From contig NZ_QPHL01000017.1 in NCBI RefSeq assembly GCF_003335675.1, positions 186,001 through 250,000 of the forward strand: a stretch of 64,000 nucleotides of DNA. The letters are read 5' to 3'. Below are positions 18,641 through 27,688 of the stretch, piece after piece. Position 1 is the first letter of the stretch; each line of letters begins with the position of its first letter. The notes below the pieces were generated by a model. The model made no database searches. It was not told the DNA's origin and saw nothing but the letters and a program-made list of their open reading frames with translations. The DNA comes from Winogradskyella sp. KYW1333. GTDB taxonomy: Bacteria > Bacteroidota > Bacteroidia > Flavobacteriales > Flavobacteriaceae. The position numbers and the translations under genes were made by a program.

Positions 18641-18662
18641 AATTTAATTATAAATAATTAAG

Positions 18663-18696
18663 AAACTCATGTCATTTTAATGTTATGAGTTTTTTT
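18663..18696 (+). terminator. Intrinsic terminator of the ABC exporter operon
   Basis: An 8-bp perfect stem, AAACTCAT (18663-18670) with ATGAGTTT (18685-18692), is followed by a continuous T run to 18696. It begins 22 nt after the ABC ATPase stop codon. Confidence 0.8.
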
Positions 18697-18825
18697 GTTA
18701 TCGCGGGTTCCTATTTCTGAAAAACCCATATAAAACCTCATAAATTCAAAAAGATGTTTATTTTTACCAAATAGCACACTAAACACCCAAGATTTTAGTT
18801 ATCTATTAATCAAATAGAATAAACG

Positions 18826-21426
18826 TTGAAGACCTATATAAAAATCTTTCTACCTCTTATTTGTATTGCGATAATTGCCCAAAGTTGTTCTCGTAAGAAA
18901 GACACATTTATCAATAGGAATTTTCATGCATTAGGCACAAAATACAATGTGCTTTACAACGGTAATCTTGCCTTAGATCGTGGAATCGAAACGGTTAATG
19001 ACGCATATTCGGAGAATTTCTGGGAACTACTTCCTGTTGAACGAATGAATATAGAAGATGATGTATTTCTTCCGGGTCAAACAAAAAACGCAGATTTTGA
19101 AAGAGCAGAAGAAAAGGCTATAAAGGCAGTTCAAGTTCATGGAATGAACATAGAAGGCAAGGAGAAGAACCCGCAAATTGATGAGGCTTACCTTCTATTA
19201 GGGAAAGCTCGTTATTATGATCAACGTTTCGTACCGGCACTTGCAGCCTTTAATAATATCCTAAATAAATATCCAACTAGCGATAAAATCAATCAAGTAA
19301 AGATTTGGAGAGAAAAGGCAGACATGCGCTTAGACAATAATGAAATTGCTATTAAAAAACTTAAGCGATTATTAGAGGAAGAACAACTTGAGGATCAAGA
19401 TTTAGCAGACGCTACGGCAACTCTCGCGCAGGCTTATATCAACACCAAATCTAAGGATAGCGCCATGGCTCAGCTAGAAATTGCTGCAGAAAACACTAAG
19501 ATTAAAAGAGAAAGAGCGCGCTACCTTTTTATTAAAGGACAATTATATAATGAATTTGGCAAAAAGGATAGTGCCAATATGGAGTTTAACAAAATTATTG
19601 AAATGCATCGTCAGGTTCCTCGAGCATTTTATATAAATGCGCATTTAGAAAAGTCTAAGAATTTTGACGAGCTAAATGGAGATATAGTAGCGTTTCAGGA
19701 GTATTTAATGGAGTTAGAAGAAAACCGTGAAAATCGTCCTTTTTTAGACAAGATTTATCATAGGATAGCTGAGTTTCATAACGGTAATATGTCCGACAGT
19801 TTAGCTGAAGCTTATTATAACAAGTCCCTGAGGAAAACAACTGCAGATCAGTATCTAAAAGCACTAAACTACGAGACCTTAGGCAATATGTATTTTGATA
19901 AAAACAGCTATAAAACGGCAGGGGCATATTATGATAGTACCATGGCGGCCATGGAACCAAAGACCAAGGAGTTTAGGATATTAAAACGCAAACGCGAAAA
20001 CCTTGATGATGTAATTTATTATGAAGGTATTGCTGAGGTAAATGATAGTATTCTGAAAATGGTAAGTTTACCCAAGGAAGATCAAATAGCATTTTATGCA
20101 GAATATATTGAAATACTTAAGGTCAAAGCTGAAGAGGAAGAAAAATTAAAAAAAGAGCAGTCTCAAAGGCAATCTAATTCTGGTAATATTCAGATTGCAG
20201 ATAATAAAATAAATAACCGACTAGGTTCTAACAAAAACCCTGGTGGAATACCTGGAAGTATTGGTGGAAATAAGAGCAGTTTTTATTTCTACAACCCAAC
20301 CACAGTTGCTTATGGAAAGAATGAATTTCTAAAACTTTGGGGAGATAGACAATTACAAGATAATTGGAGATTATCAGATCAACGTAAAAGAATAAGTAAT
20401 ACAGAGCAAAGTGAAGTCGTTGCTTCAGAAGATAAGGACAATACTCTGTCACCAGATTTTTACATTGCTCAATTACCAACTGAACAAAAAGAAATAGACA
20501 GTATCGCCAAAGAAAGAAATTACGCGTATTATCAATTGGGTGTTATTTATAAAGAAAAATTCAAGGAGTTGAGTCTTGCAAAATCTAGATATGAGACCTT
20601 ATTAAAAAACGAGCCAGAAGAACGCTTAATATTGCCATCTAAATATAATTTGTTCCGCATTTATGAAGAACTTGGCTTAAATCGCAAGGCAGAGGCAATG
20701 AAGAATGATATTGTAGAAAACTATCCCGATTCTAGATATGCTGAAATCTTGTTAAATCCTCAACTTGAATTAGCTAAGGACGAGAACAGTCCAGAAGCAA
20801 TTTACACGAATTTGTACAATAAGTTTAATGAGCAAAAATATGCAGAGGTAATTGCTGAGGCAGATGAGAACATAGGAAAATTTGAAGGGGATGATTTCGT
20901 TCCGAAATTTGAAATACTGAAGGCATCAGCAAGGGGAAGGCTATTCGGTTTTGAAGCATACAAGGAAGCCATCAATTTTATTGCTTTGACTTATGCAAAT
21001 GCAGAGGAGGGTAAAAAAGCACAAGAGATTATGGATAATGCTATACCGGCCCTAGCTAAAAAAGATTTTATTGCAGATGACGCCTCTAAAAACTTCAACG
21101 TTATCTATCAATTTAATAAGGATTCTGGAGAAGATGTAGATACTTTTATTAAAGTTCTAAACGAGGAAGTTACCAAAGTAAAATATTTTGACCTTACAAC
21201 CTCTAGAGACGTGTATGACGAAAACACTACTTTTGTTGTAGTGCACGGTTTAAAAAGTATTTCTGGAGCTCGTGGCTTTGCAGAATTGCTTAAAACAGAA
21301 GAAAAGGATAAAAGAGGAAGACCAATCCCTCCAAAAATTACCAAACCATTCTTTCCTATTTCATCGCCAAATTATGCTATTATTCAACGACATAAAAACT
21401 TAGAAACTTATTTAGAACAACAATAA
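18826..21426 (+). CDS. porW: Type IX secretion/gliding lipoprotein PorW/SprE
   Basis: An 866-residue TPR-rich lipoprotein. After a signal helix, the lipobox IIAQSC gives a lipidated Cys21, followed by TFINRNFHALGTKYNVLYNG, which I recognise as the conserved opening of SprE/PorW. TPR-like helices follow (about residues 100-370 and 550-800), with a low-complexity Q/N/G-rich link near 440-475. The F. johnsoniae homologue SprE is needed for gliding and type IX secretion. The start is TTG at 18826, since no ATG precedes the signal peptide. Bactofilin and ATP synthase genes follow directly. Confidence 0.9.
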   Translation: MKTYIKIFLPLICIAIIAQSCSRKKDTFINRNFHALGTKYNVLYNGNLALDRGIETVNDAYSENFWELLPVERMNIEDDVFLPGQTKNADFERAEEKAIKAVQVHGMNIEGKEKNPQIDEAYLLLGKARYYDQRFVPALAAFNNILNKYPTSDKINQVKIWREKADMRLDNNEIAIKKLKRLLEEEQLEDQDLADATATLAQAYINTKSKDSAMAQLEIAAENTKIKRERARYLFIKGQLYNEFGKKDSANMEFNKIIEMHRQVPRAFYINAHLEKSKNFDELNGDIVAFQEYLMELEENRENRPFLDKIYHRIAEFHNGNMSDSLAEAYYNKSLRKTTADQYLKALNYETLGNMYFDKNSYKTAGAYYDSTMAAMEPKTKEFRILKRKRENLDDVIYYEGIAEVNDSILKMVSLPKEDQIAFYAEYIEILKVKAEEEEKLKKEQSQRQSNSGNIQIADNKINNRLGSNKNPGGIPGSIGGNKSSFYFYNPTTVAYGKNEFLKLWGDRQLQDNWRLSDQRKRISNTEQSEVVASEDKDNTLSPDFYIAQLPTEQKEIDSIAKERNYAYYQLGVIYKEKFKELSLAKSRYETLLKNEPEERLILPSKYNLFRIYEELGLNRKAEAMKNDIVENYPDSRYAEILLNPQLELAKDENSPEAIYTNLYNKFNEQKYAEVIAEADENIGKFEGDDFVPKFEILKASARGRLFGFEAYKEAINFIALTYANAEEGKKAQEIMDNAIPALAKKDFIADDASKNFNVIYQFNKDSGEDVDTFIKVLNEEVTKVKYFDLTTSRDVYDENTTFVVVHGLKSISGARGFAELLKTEEKDKRGRPIPPKITKPFFPISSPNYAIIQRHKNLETYLEQQ

Positions 21427-21438
21427 ACGCATACAATT

Positions 21439-21876
21439 ATGTTTTCTTCAGAAGCTAAGAAATCTAAAAAACATATAACTATGGAAACAAACACACAACA
21501 GAATATTATAGCGCATGGGACTAAGATTGTAGGAGATATAACTAGTCAAGGCCCTTTTAGAATTGACGGTACAGTTGATGGAAATGTAAAAACATCCGGA
21601 AAGGTCGTTGTTGGAAAATCTGGATATGTTAAGGGTACCTTACAGGGAGAAAATGCTGATTTTGAAGGGAAATTTTCTGGCAAACTTGTTTTATCAGGAA
21701 CACTATCCTTAAAATCAACAGCACATATTGAAGGCGAAGTACACACTAGCAAACTTGCTGTAGAACCAGGAGCAACATTTAATGCAACATGTAGCATGAA
21801 AGGTACAGTAAAAGCACTTACAAATGAGCCTATCAAACAACAACAAACAAGTCAAAGACCAGAAAAACAGGCTTAA
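21439..21876 (+). CDS. Bactofilin (polymer-forming cytoskeletal protein)
   Basis: A 145-residue protein made mostly of a right-handed beta-helix core (about residues 25-125). Regularly spaced hydrophobic-glycine repeats are visible, for example GPFRIDGTVDGNVKTSGKV and GKSGYVKGTLQG. Bactofilins self-assemble into filaments without nucleotide and act as scaffolds for envelope or morphogenesis proteins. The gene starts 12 nt after porW/sprE and its Q-rich tail overlaps the atpZ-like gene by 53 nt, so all three are probably on one transcript. Confidence 0.9.
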   Translation: MFSSEAKKSKKHITMETNTQQNIIAHGTKIVGDITSQGPFRIDGTVDGNVKTSGKVVVGKSGYVKGTLQGENADFEGKFSGKLVLSGTLSLKSTAHIEGEVHTSKLAVEPGATFNATCSMKGTVKALTNEPIKQQQTSQRPEKQA

Positions 21877-22069
21877 TTCTTACTCGAGATTATCTGGTTT
21901 GGTCATACAGATGATAGCTATAATTGGTGTCGGAACATTTGCTGGAATTAAATTAGATGAAGCATATCCAAACGAAAAAAATCTGTGTACCTTAGGCTTA
22001 ACATTAGCAGGAGTTATTTTATCTATTGTTTATGTAATAAGGCGTATTATTGCATCTTCAAAAGAATAA
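21824..22069 (+). CDS. AtpZ/AtpI-like ATP synthase accessory protein
   Basis: An 81-residue protein with two predicted transmembrane helices (about 27-43 and 54-73) separated by a short loop with AGIKLDEAYPNEKN, as in the AtpZ/AtpI family linked to F-type ATP synthase assembly or ion supply. The ATG at 21824 lies inside the bactofilin gene. Homologous sequence already begins near NRLNSYSRLSG, so at least part of the overlap is real and translation is probably coupled. Confidence 0.75.
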   Translation: MSLSNNNKQVKDQKNRLNSYSRLSGLVIQMIAIIGVGTFAGIKLDEAYPNEKNLCTLGLTLAGVILSIVYVIRRIIASSKE

Positions 22070-22083
22070 CTTTTTAATATATC

Positions 22084-22479
22084 ATGGGAGAGTTTAAGAA
22101 AAGACAAGGCGTATTCTTACTTCAATTAATTGGTGTGACTGCAGTATTATTTGCTGTACACAGTTATTTACTCTATCATTTTGCTAAGGATATCATTTTC
22201 TTTTTTCCTGTTTGGCAGATTTACGCCTTCCATGTATTAATTACATTGATACTTTATTCCGTAATAAACTATAGATTTTCATCTGGGAAAAAAGATATTT
22301 TTAATTTGTTTATGGTAATGACATTTTTAAAAATGTTTTTGGCTATTCTTTTTTTATTGCCATTATTACTTTCAAGTTTTGAAAATAAGCAACCAGATGT
22401 TTTCAACTTTTTCATTCCATATTTTTTATATCTATTCTTTGAAGTTTTTGCATTAACAAGATTCCTGCAAAAGCCTTAA
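22084..22479 (+). CDS. Four-helix membrane protein of the ATP synthase locus (DUF6168-like)
   Basis: A 131-residue protein with four predicted transmembrane helices, starting 14 nt after the atpZ-like gene and preceding atpB. Position and topology resemble the AtpI-type protein of other bacteria, and I associate it with the flavobacterial DUF6168 family (from memory). Function is unproven; a role in F0 assembly is inferred from location. Confidence 0.6.
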   Translation: MGEFKKRQGVFLLQLIGVTAVLFAVHSYLLYHFAKDIIFFFPVWQIYAFHVLITLILYSVINYRFSSGKKDIFNLFMVMTFLKMFLAILFLLPLLLSSFENKQPDVFNFFIPYFLYLFFEVFALTRFLQKP

Positions 22480-22556
22480 ATTTTCTTTTTTTACCCTTAA
22501 GGCAAACCAATAGATTTTATAGACAAAAAACTTTACAAATTAAGGCTGAAATAATG

Positions 22557-22587
22557 TTTGTCAATTCATATAATGTGTGTACATTTG
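22557..22587 (+). promoter_or_regulatory. Predicted promoter of the atpBEFHAG operon
   Basis: TTTG (22557-22560), a 19-nt spacer and TACATTTG (22580-22587) form an exact match to the Bacteroidota housekeeping consensus. Transcription would begin near 22593, about 33 nt before atpB. So the ATP synthase subunits can be transcribed separately from porW/bactofilin/atpZ even though the genes are close. Confidence 0.75.
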
Positions 22588-22625
22588 CAGCGAATTTAAA
22601 ACAAGGTATTTTAAAGCCGTAAAGA

Positions 22626-23729
22626 ATGACATTAAGCACCTTTAAACGTTTAGCGTTAACCGTTCTGTTTTTATCAGTGAGTTTAGTTGGTTTTGCTAGA
22701 GACTCTAAAGAAGGAGGAGACGACGAAAAATTCGACCCAAAAGAAATGATTTTGCATCACGTAAAGGATGCTTACGGAATGCACGTCGCAACTCTTAACC
22801 AAGGTAAGGAGAATGAATTCCACATTACAATTCCTCTTCCTGTCATTGTTTATACAGACAAAGGATTAACAACTTTTTCATCATCTGCGTTTCACCACGA
22901 TTACCATGGTCATGAGATAGTAGAAAGAAATAGGCAGCGATTCGTAAATGTTCATGAGAAAGTTTATGTCATGGATGATGGCGCCTCAGAAGTGACTTTT
23001 GATGCAGAGGGTCATCCCACAAATGCTCATAGGCCAACATTCGATCTATCAATTACAAGAAATGTTTTTATGATGTGGGTGTCAATTGCAGTATTGTTAT
23101 TGATTTTCCTTTCAGCCGCACGCAGATATAAAAAATCTGATGATTATGTACCATCTGGTATCGCAAGTTTTGTAGAGCCTCTGATTGTTTTCGTAAGAGA
23201 CGAGATAGCAAGGCCAATGATTGGAGAGCATAAGTACAAAAAATACATGCCATATTTGTTGACCATATTTTTCTTTATATGGATCAATAATATTTTTGGA
23301 CTGATTCCAATACTTAATGGTGCGAATGTAAGTGGTAATATCGCATTTACATTTACCTTGGCAGCTATCACATTTATAATTACAACATTTAGTGGTAATA
23401 AGCATTATTGGCAACACATTTTCTGGATGCCAGGCGTGCCTGTACCAATGAAAATATTTTTAATGCCCATAGAGATTATAGGAATGTTTGTAAAACCAAT
23501 ATCACTAATGATTCGTTTGTTTGCAAACATTACAGCGGGCCACGTTATTATCTTGGCATTAATGTCTTTAATCTTTGTATTTAAGACTGAGGCTATGGCA
23601 CCAGTGTCTGTAGCATTTTCATTATTTATAACTGTTATTGAAATTGTTGTTACAGCAATACAAGCATATATATTTACAATCTTGTCAGCCTTATATTTTG
23701 GTATGGCAACAGAAGAAGCACATCATTAA
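22626..23729 (+). CDS. atpB: ATP synthase F0 subunit a
   Basis: The proton channel subunit of F0. At 367 residues it is longer than the E. coli protein (271) because of an N-terminal signal-peptide-like helix (about residues 8-24) and a roughly 115-residue polar, His-rich region before the first core helix near 140-160; this is common in Bacteroidota. The essential Arg lies in LMIRLFANITAGHVIIL in the penultimate helix region. The C-terminal helix ends ALYFGMATEEAHH. First gene after the predicted operon promoter, followed by atpE after 15 nt. Confidence 0.95.
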   Translation: MTLSTFKRLALTVLFLSVSLVGFARDSKEGGDDEKFDPKEMILHHVKDAYGMHVATLNQGKENEFHITIPLPVIVYTDKGLTTFSSSAFHHDYHGHEIVERNRQRFVNVHEKVYVMDDGASEVTFDAEGHPTNAHRPTFDLSITRNVFMMWVSIAVLLLIFLSAARRYKKSDDYVPSGIASFVEPLIVFVRDEIARPMIGEHKYKKYMPYLLTIFFFIWINNIFGLIPILNGANVSGNIAFTFTLAAITFIITTFSGNKHYWQHIFWMPGVPVPMKIFLMPIEIIGMFVKPISLMIRLFANITAGHVIILALMSLIFVFKTEAMAPVSVAFSLFITVIEIVVTAIQAYIFTILSALYFGMATEEAHH

Positions 23730-23954
<225 letters not shown>

Positions 23955-24025
23955 AAAGTAAAATACAGAAGTAACGGTTGGTTGCTTCTGTATTTTTAAA
24001 ATTTAAGTTATTTAAATAGAACAGA

Positions 24026-24520
24026 ATGGATTTAATTACACCAGAATTTGGACTTGTTTTTTGGACTTTAATAACGTTTTTAGTCTTACTTTTTATATTA
24101 AGAAAATTTGCATGGAACCCAATCTTAGGAGCGGTTAGCGAAAGAGAAGAAGGCATCAAAGATGCTTTAGCCTCTGCTGAAAAAGCGCGCCAGGAAATGG
24201 AAAACCTTCAAGCTGATAACGAGCGTATTTTACAAGAAGCTCGTGCAGAACGTGAAGCAATGCTAAAAGATGCTCGTGAGATGAAAGCTAAGATGATTGC
24301 TGATGCAAAGGACGAAGCTCAATCTCAAGCAAGTAAAATGATACAGCAAGCTCAAGCAGCAATTGAAAGTGAGAAAAAAGCAGCAATGGCAGAATTGAAA
24401 AGCCACGTTGCAGGTCTATCTATTGAGATTGCAGAAAAAGTTGTCCGTGATGAACTATCTAACAAGGACAAGCAGTTAAAGCTTGTTGAGAATATGTTAG
24501 GTGAAACAACTTTAAATTAA
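24026..24520 (+). CDS. atpF: ATP synthase F0 subunit b
   Basis: A 164-residue stator subunit with one N-terminal membrane helix (about residues 8-28), then a long charged helix with heptad-like Ala/Glu/Lys/Gln content (about 30-150) that dimerises and reaches the delta subunit. The opening DLITPEFGLVFWTLITFLVL is typical of Bacteroidota AtpF. It lies 71 nt after atpE and 6 nt before atpH. Confidence 0.95.
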   Translation: MDLITPEFGLVFWTLITFLVLLFILRKFAWNPILGAVSEREEGIKDALASAEKARQEMENLQADNERILQEARAEREAMLKDAREMKAKMIADAKDEAQSQASKMIQQAQAAIESEKKAAMAELKSHVAGLSIEIAEKVVRDELSNKDKQLKLVENMLGETTLN

Positions 24521-24526
24521 TAATTG

Positions 24527-25063
24527 ATGGCAGGATCAAGAGCAGCAATACGATATGCTAAAGCAGTACTTAGTTTAGCTTCCGACAATAAAGTGGCTGA
24601 CAAAGTCAATGCAGATATGAAGCAAATTGCTTCTGCAATTGCTACCAATAGTGATTTGAATGCTATGCTTCAAAGCCCCGTAGTTAGATCTTCAGATAAA
24701 TTGTCTGTTTTAAAGGCTGTGTTTGGAGACGCTAATAATGCAACTACAAACTTGATTAATACCTTAATTACAAACAAGAGAATTGCTTTGTTGGGTGATG
24801 TGGCGAACAAGTACAATCATTTATATGATGCACTTAGAGACACTCAGGTTGCAAAAGTTACCACAGCAACTCCTTTAACTAAAGACTTAGAAAAGAAAGT
24901 TTTAGCTAAAGTGAAGGAACTCACCGGTAAATCAACAGAGATAATGAATACAGTAGACGAGTCTATTTTAGGAGGGTTCGTTTTGCGAGTTGGTGACTTA
25001 CAGTATGATGCAAGTATTGCCAACAAATTGAATAAATTAAAAAGAGAATTTACATTAAATTAA
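24527..25063 (+). CDS. atpH: ATP synthase F1 subunit delta
   Basis: A 178-residue stator protein with an N-terminal six-helix domain beginning SRAAIRYAKAVLSLA and a C-terminal domain ending in GFVLRVGDLQYDASIANKL, the conserved delta signature. ATG 24527 is chosen over the TTG one codon upstream. It connects the b dimer to the top of the alpha3beta3 head. Confidence 0.95.
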   Translation: MAGSRAAIRYAKAVLSLASDNKVADKVNADMKQIASAIATNSDLNAMLQSPVVRSSDKLSVLKAVFGDANNATTNLINTLITNKRIALLGDVANKYNHLYDALRDTQVAKVTTATPLTKDLEKKVLAKVKELTGKSTEIMNTVDESILGGFVLRVGDLQYDASIANKLNKLKREFTLN

Positions 25064-25096
25064 AAGCTTACAGTAGTAGCTAAAGACTAAAATAAA

Positions 25097-26677
25097 ATGG
25101 CAGAAGTAAAACCAGCTGAAATATCAGCAATCTTAAAACAACAACTTTCAGGTTTTGAAGCAGGTGCTTCATTAGACGAAGTAGGAACAGTATTAACTGT
25201 TGGTGATGGTATTGTACGTGCTTATGGACTTTCTAATGCACAATACGGAGAATTAGTAGAATTCGAAGGTGGATTAGAAGGAATTGTACTTAACCTTGAA
25301 GAAGATAACGTTGGTATCGTATTATTAGGTCCTTCAAAAGAAATTAAAGAAGGCGCTACGGTAAAGCGTACTAATCGAATCGCATCTATTAAAGTAGGTG
25401 AAGAGATGGTTGGACGTGTAGTTGATACATTAGGTAACCCAATAGATGGTAAAGGACCAATAGGAGGTGAATTATACGAAATGCCATTAGAGCGTAAAGC
25501 TCCAGGTGTAATTTTCCGTCAACCAGTTGATGAGCCATTACAAACAGGTATAAAGTCTGTAGATGCTATGATTCCTGTAGGTAGAGGCCAACGTGAATTG
25601 GTAATTGGTGACCGTCAAACAGGAAAGACTACTGTTTGTATTGACACTATTTTAAATCAAAAAGAGTTTTATGATGCGGGTGAGCCCGTATTTTGTGTAT
25701 ATGTTGCTGTAGGTCAAAAAGCTTCAACAGTAGCAAACATTGCTAAAACCTTAGAAGATAAAGGTGCACTAGCCTACACTGTTATTGTAGCAGCAAATGC
25801 ATCAGATCCTGCTCCAATGCAAGTTTATGCACCATTCGCAGGTGCAGCAATTGGTGAGTATTTTAGAGATACTGGTAGACCAGCATTGATTGTATATGAT
25901 GATTTATCTAAGCAAGCGGTAGCTTACCGTGAGGTATCTTTATTATTACGTCGTCCTCCAGGACGTGAAGCGTATCCTGGTGACGTTTTCTACTTACACT
26001 CAAGATTATTAGAGCGTGCTGCTAAGGTTATTGATGATGATAGTATTGCTAAGAACATGAATGATTTACCAGAATCATTAAAGCCAATAGTCAAAGGTGG
26101 TGGTTCTTTAACAGCGCTTCCAATTATTGAAACACAAGCTGGTGACGTATCTGCATATATTCCAACAAACGTAATTTCTATTACAGATGGACAGATTTTC
26201 TTAGAATCAGATTTATTTAACTCTGGTGTACGTCCTGCAATTAACGTTGGTATATCTGTATCTCGTGTAGGTGGTTCAGCTCAGATTAAGTCAATGAAGA
26301 AAGTAGCAGGTACTTTAAAATTAGACCAAGCTCAGTTCCGTGAATTAGAGGCTTTTGCTAAATTTGGTTCAGATCTTGATGCCGCAACTCTTAATGTAAT
26401 TGAAAAAGGTAGACGTAATGTGGAGATCTTAAAGCAAGCTCAAAACGACCCGTTTACTGTTGAGGATCAGGTAGCAATTATTTATGCAGGTTCTAAAAAC
26501 CTATTGAGAGAAGTACCAGTTGAGAAAGTAAAAGAATTTGAAAGAGACTATATAGAATTCTTAAATGCTAAGCACAGAGGTGTTTTAGATACATTAAAGG
26601 CTGGTAAATTAACAGATGAGGTTATAGACACATTGACAAGTGTGGCTAAGGACATGTCTGCTAAGTTTAATGCTTAA
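25097..26677 (+). CDS. atpA: ATP synthase F1 subunit alpha
   Basis: A 526-residue non-catalytic nucleotide-binding subunit. The Walker A loop is GDRQTGKT (residues 171-178), the Walker B region is [12 protein letters not shown], and the alpha signature is [17 protein letters not shown]. The codons look more biased than in the neighbours, as expected for a highly expressed gene. It is followed by atpG; atpD and atpC are not here, as is usual in Bacteroidota where they form a separate operon. Confidence 0.97.
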   Translation: MAEVKPAEISAILKQQLSGFEAGASLDEVGTVLTVGDGIVRAYGLSNAQYGELVEFEGGLEGIVLNLEEDNVGIVLLGPSKEIKEGATVKRTNRIASIKVGEEMVGRVVDTLGNPIDGKGPIGGELYEMPLERKAPGVIFRQPVDEPLQTGIKSVDAMIPVGRGQRELVIGDRQTGKTTVCIDTILNQKEFYDAGEPVFCVYVAVGQKASTVANIAKTLEDKGALAYTVIVAANASDPAPMQVYAPFAGAAIGEYFRDTGRPALIVYDDLSKQAVAYREVSLLLRRPPGREAYPGDVFYLHSRLLERAAKVIDDDSIAKNMNDLPESLKPIVKGGGSLTALPIIETQAGDVSAYIPTNVISITDGQIFLESDLFNSGVRPAINVGISVSRVGGSAQIKSMKKVAGTLKLDQAQFRELEAFAKFGSDLDAATLNVIEKGRRNVEILKQAQNDPFTVEDQVAIIYAGSKNLLREVPVEKVKEFERDYIEFLNAKHRGVLDTLKAGKLTDEVIDTLTSVAKDMSAKFNA

Positions 26678-26688
26678 TTAAATAGAAA

Positions 26689-26722
26689 TGTCACTCTGAG
26701 CTAAAGCAAGGAGTCTTTATAA
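26689..26722. repeat. Degenerate interspersed repeat between atpA and atpG
   Basis: The 53-nt gap between atpA and atpG holds a stretch reading TGTCACTCTGAGC, then a short variable part, then GAGTCTTTAT. I recognise this as a worn copy of a short element common in flavobacterial intergenic regions (TGTCATTCTGAGC...GAATCTTT). It is within the operon and does not appear to form a terminator. The family assignment is from memory. Confidence 0.4.
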
Positions 26723-26730
26723 ACTAAAGA

Positions 26731-27591
26731 ATGGCAAATTTAAAAGAAATACGTAACAGAATATCATCCGTATCTTCTACGATGCAGATTACCAGTGCTA
26801 TGAAAATGGTTTCTGCTGCTAAGTTGAAGAAAGCACAAGATGCTATTACTGCAATGCGTCCATATTCTAACAAATTAACAGAGTTATTACAAAACTTAAG
26901 TGCAACCTTAGATGTAGATAGTGGAAGTAAATTCGCAAACCAAAGAGAGATAAACAATGTTTTAATTGTTGCTATCACCTCTAATAGAGGTCTTTGTGGA
27001 GCATTTAACTCTAATATTATCAAAGAGGTAAATACTCTAATGGGCGATACTTATGCTGATAAGAATGTTTCAGTTTTAGCGATTGGGAAAAAAGCAAATG
27101 ATGCTTTTTCAAAAACAGGAAATGTTATAGCAAACAAAAGTGAAGTCTTCGACGACTTAACTTTTGATAATGTTGCTGAGATTGCAGAGATGATCATGGA
27201 TAAGTTTATTCATGCAGAATTTGATAAAGTAGAATTAGTGTACAACAGCTTTAAAAATGCTGCAACCCAAGTCATAATGACAGAGCAATTTTTACCAATT
27301 GTCCCTGTAGAAAGTGATGCAAGTAATAACTCAGATTATATCTTTGAACCTTCTAAGCAAGAAATTGTAGAGACATTAATTCCTAAATCCTTAAAGACTC
27401 AATTATTTAAAGGAATTAGAGATTCTTTTGCTTCTGAGCATGGTGCGCGTATGACAGCGATGCATAAAGCGACAGATAATGCAACAGAGTTAAGAGATCA
27501 GCTTAAGTTAACATATAACAAAGCACGTCAAGCTGCAATTACTAATGAAATCCTTGAGATAGTAGGTGGAGCTGAAGCATTAAATAATTAA
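26731..27591 (+). CDS. atpG: ATP synthase F1 subunit gamma
   Basis: The 286-residue central rotor shaft. The N-terminus NLKEIRNRISSVSSTMQIT and the C-terminal helix with TELRDQLKLTYNKARQAAIT are the two coiled-coil strands of gamma; the middle contains TSNRGLCGAFNSNI. Last gene of this operon, followed by a perfect palindromic terminator. Confidence 0.96.
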   Translation: MANLKEIRNRISSVSSTMQITSAMKMVSAAKLKKAQDAITAMRPYSNKLTELLQNLSATLDVDSGSKFANQREINNVLIVAITSNRGLCGAFNSNIIKEVNTLMGDTYADKNVSVLAIGKKANDAFSKTGNVIANKSEVFDDLTFDNVAEIAEMIMDKFIHAEFDKVELVYNSFKNAATQVIMTEQFLPIVPVESDASNNSDYIFEPSKQEIVETLIPKSLKTQLFKGIRDSFASEHGARMTAMHKATDNATELRDQLKLTYNKARQAAITNEILEIVGGAEALNN

Positions 27592-27620
27592 TAGTCAATA
27601 ACTGTTAAAAATATTAGATA

Positions 27621-27648
27621 AACCCAACTCAATTGAGTTGGGTTTTTT
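27621..27648 (+). terminator. Intrinsic terminator of the atp operon
   Basis: A perfect 24-nt palindrome (27621-27644; half-site AACCCAACTCAA) is followed by Ts to 27648. It is 30 nt after the atpG stop. The in-frame TTG at 27638 falls inside it and so is not a plausible start for the next gene. Confidence 0.9.
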
Positions 27649-27688
27649 CATTTTAAAAACCCTATTTTTAGCACAAATTAATCAATTC

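Noticed and set aside
22470..22510. GCCTTAA/TTAAGGC inverted repeat after the DUF6168-like gene as a terminator
   Set aside because: The loop is long and no T run follows the right arm; the T-rich part is in the loop.
23112..23417. Minus-strand reading frames opposite atpB
   Set aside because: They are shadows of the clear atpB frame, with low-complexity Cys/Tyr/Lys content and no homology.
27638..27688. Upstream TTG start for the flippase after atpG
   Set aside because: It lies inside the perfect palindromic terminator of the atp operon; the later TTG at 27689 fits the family better.
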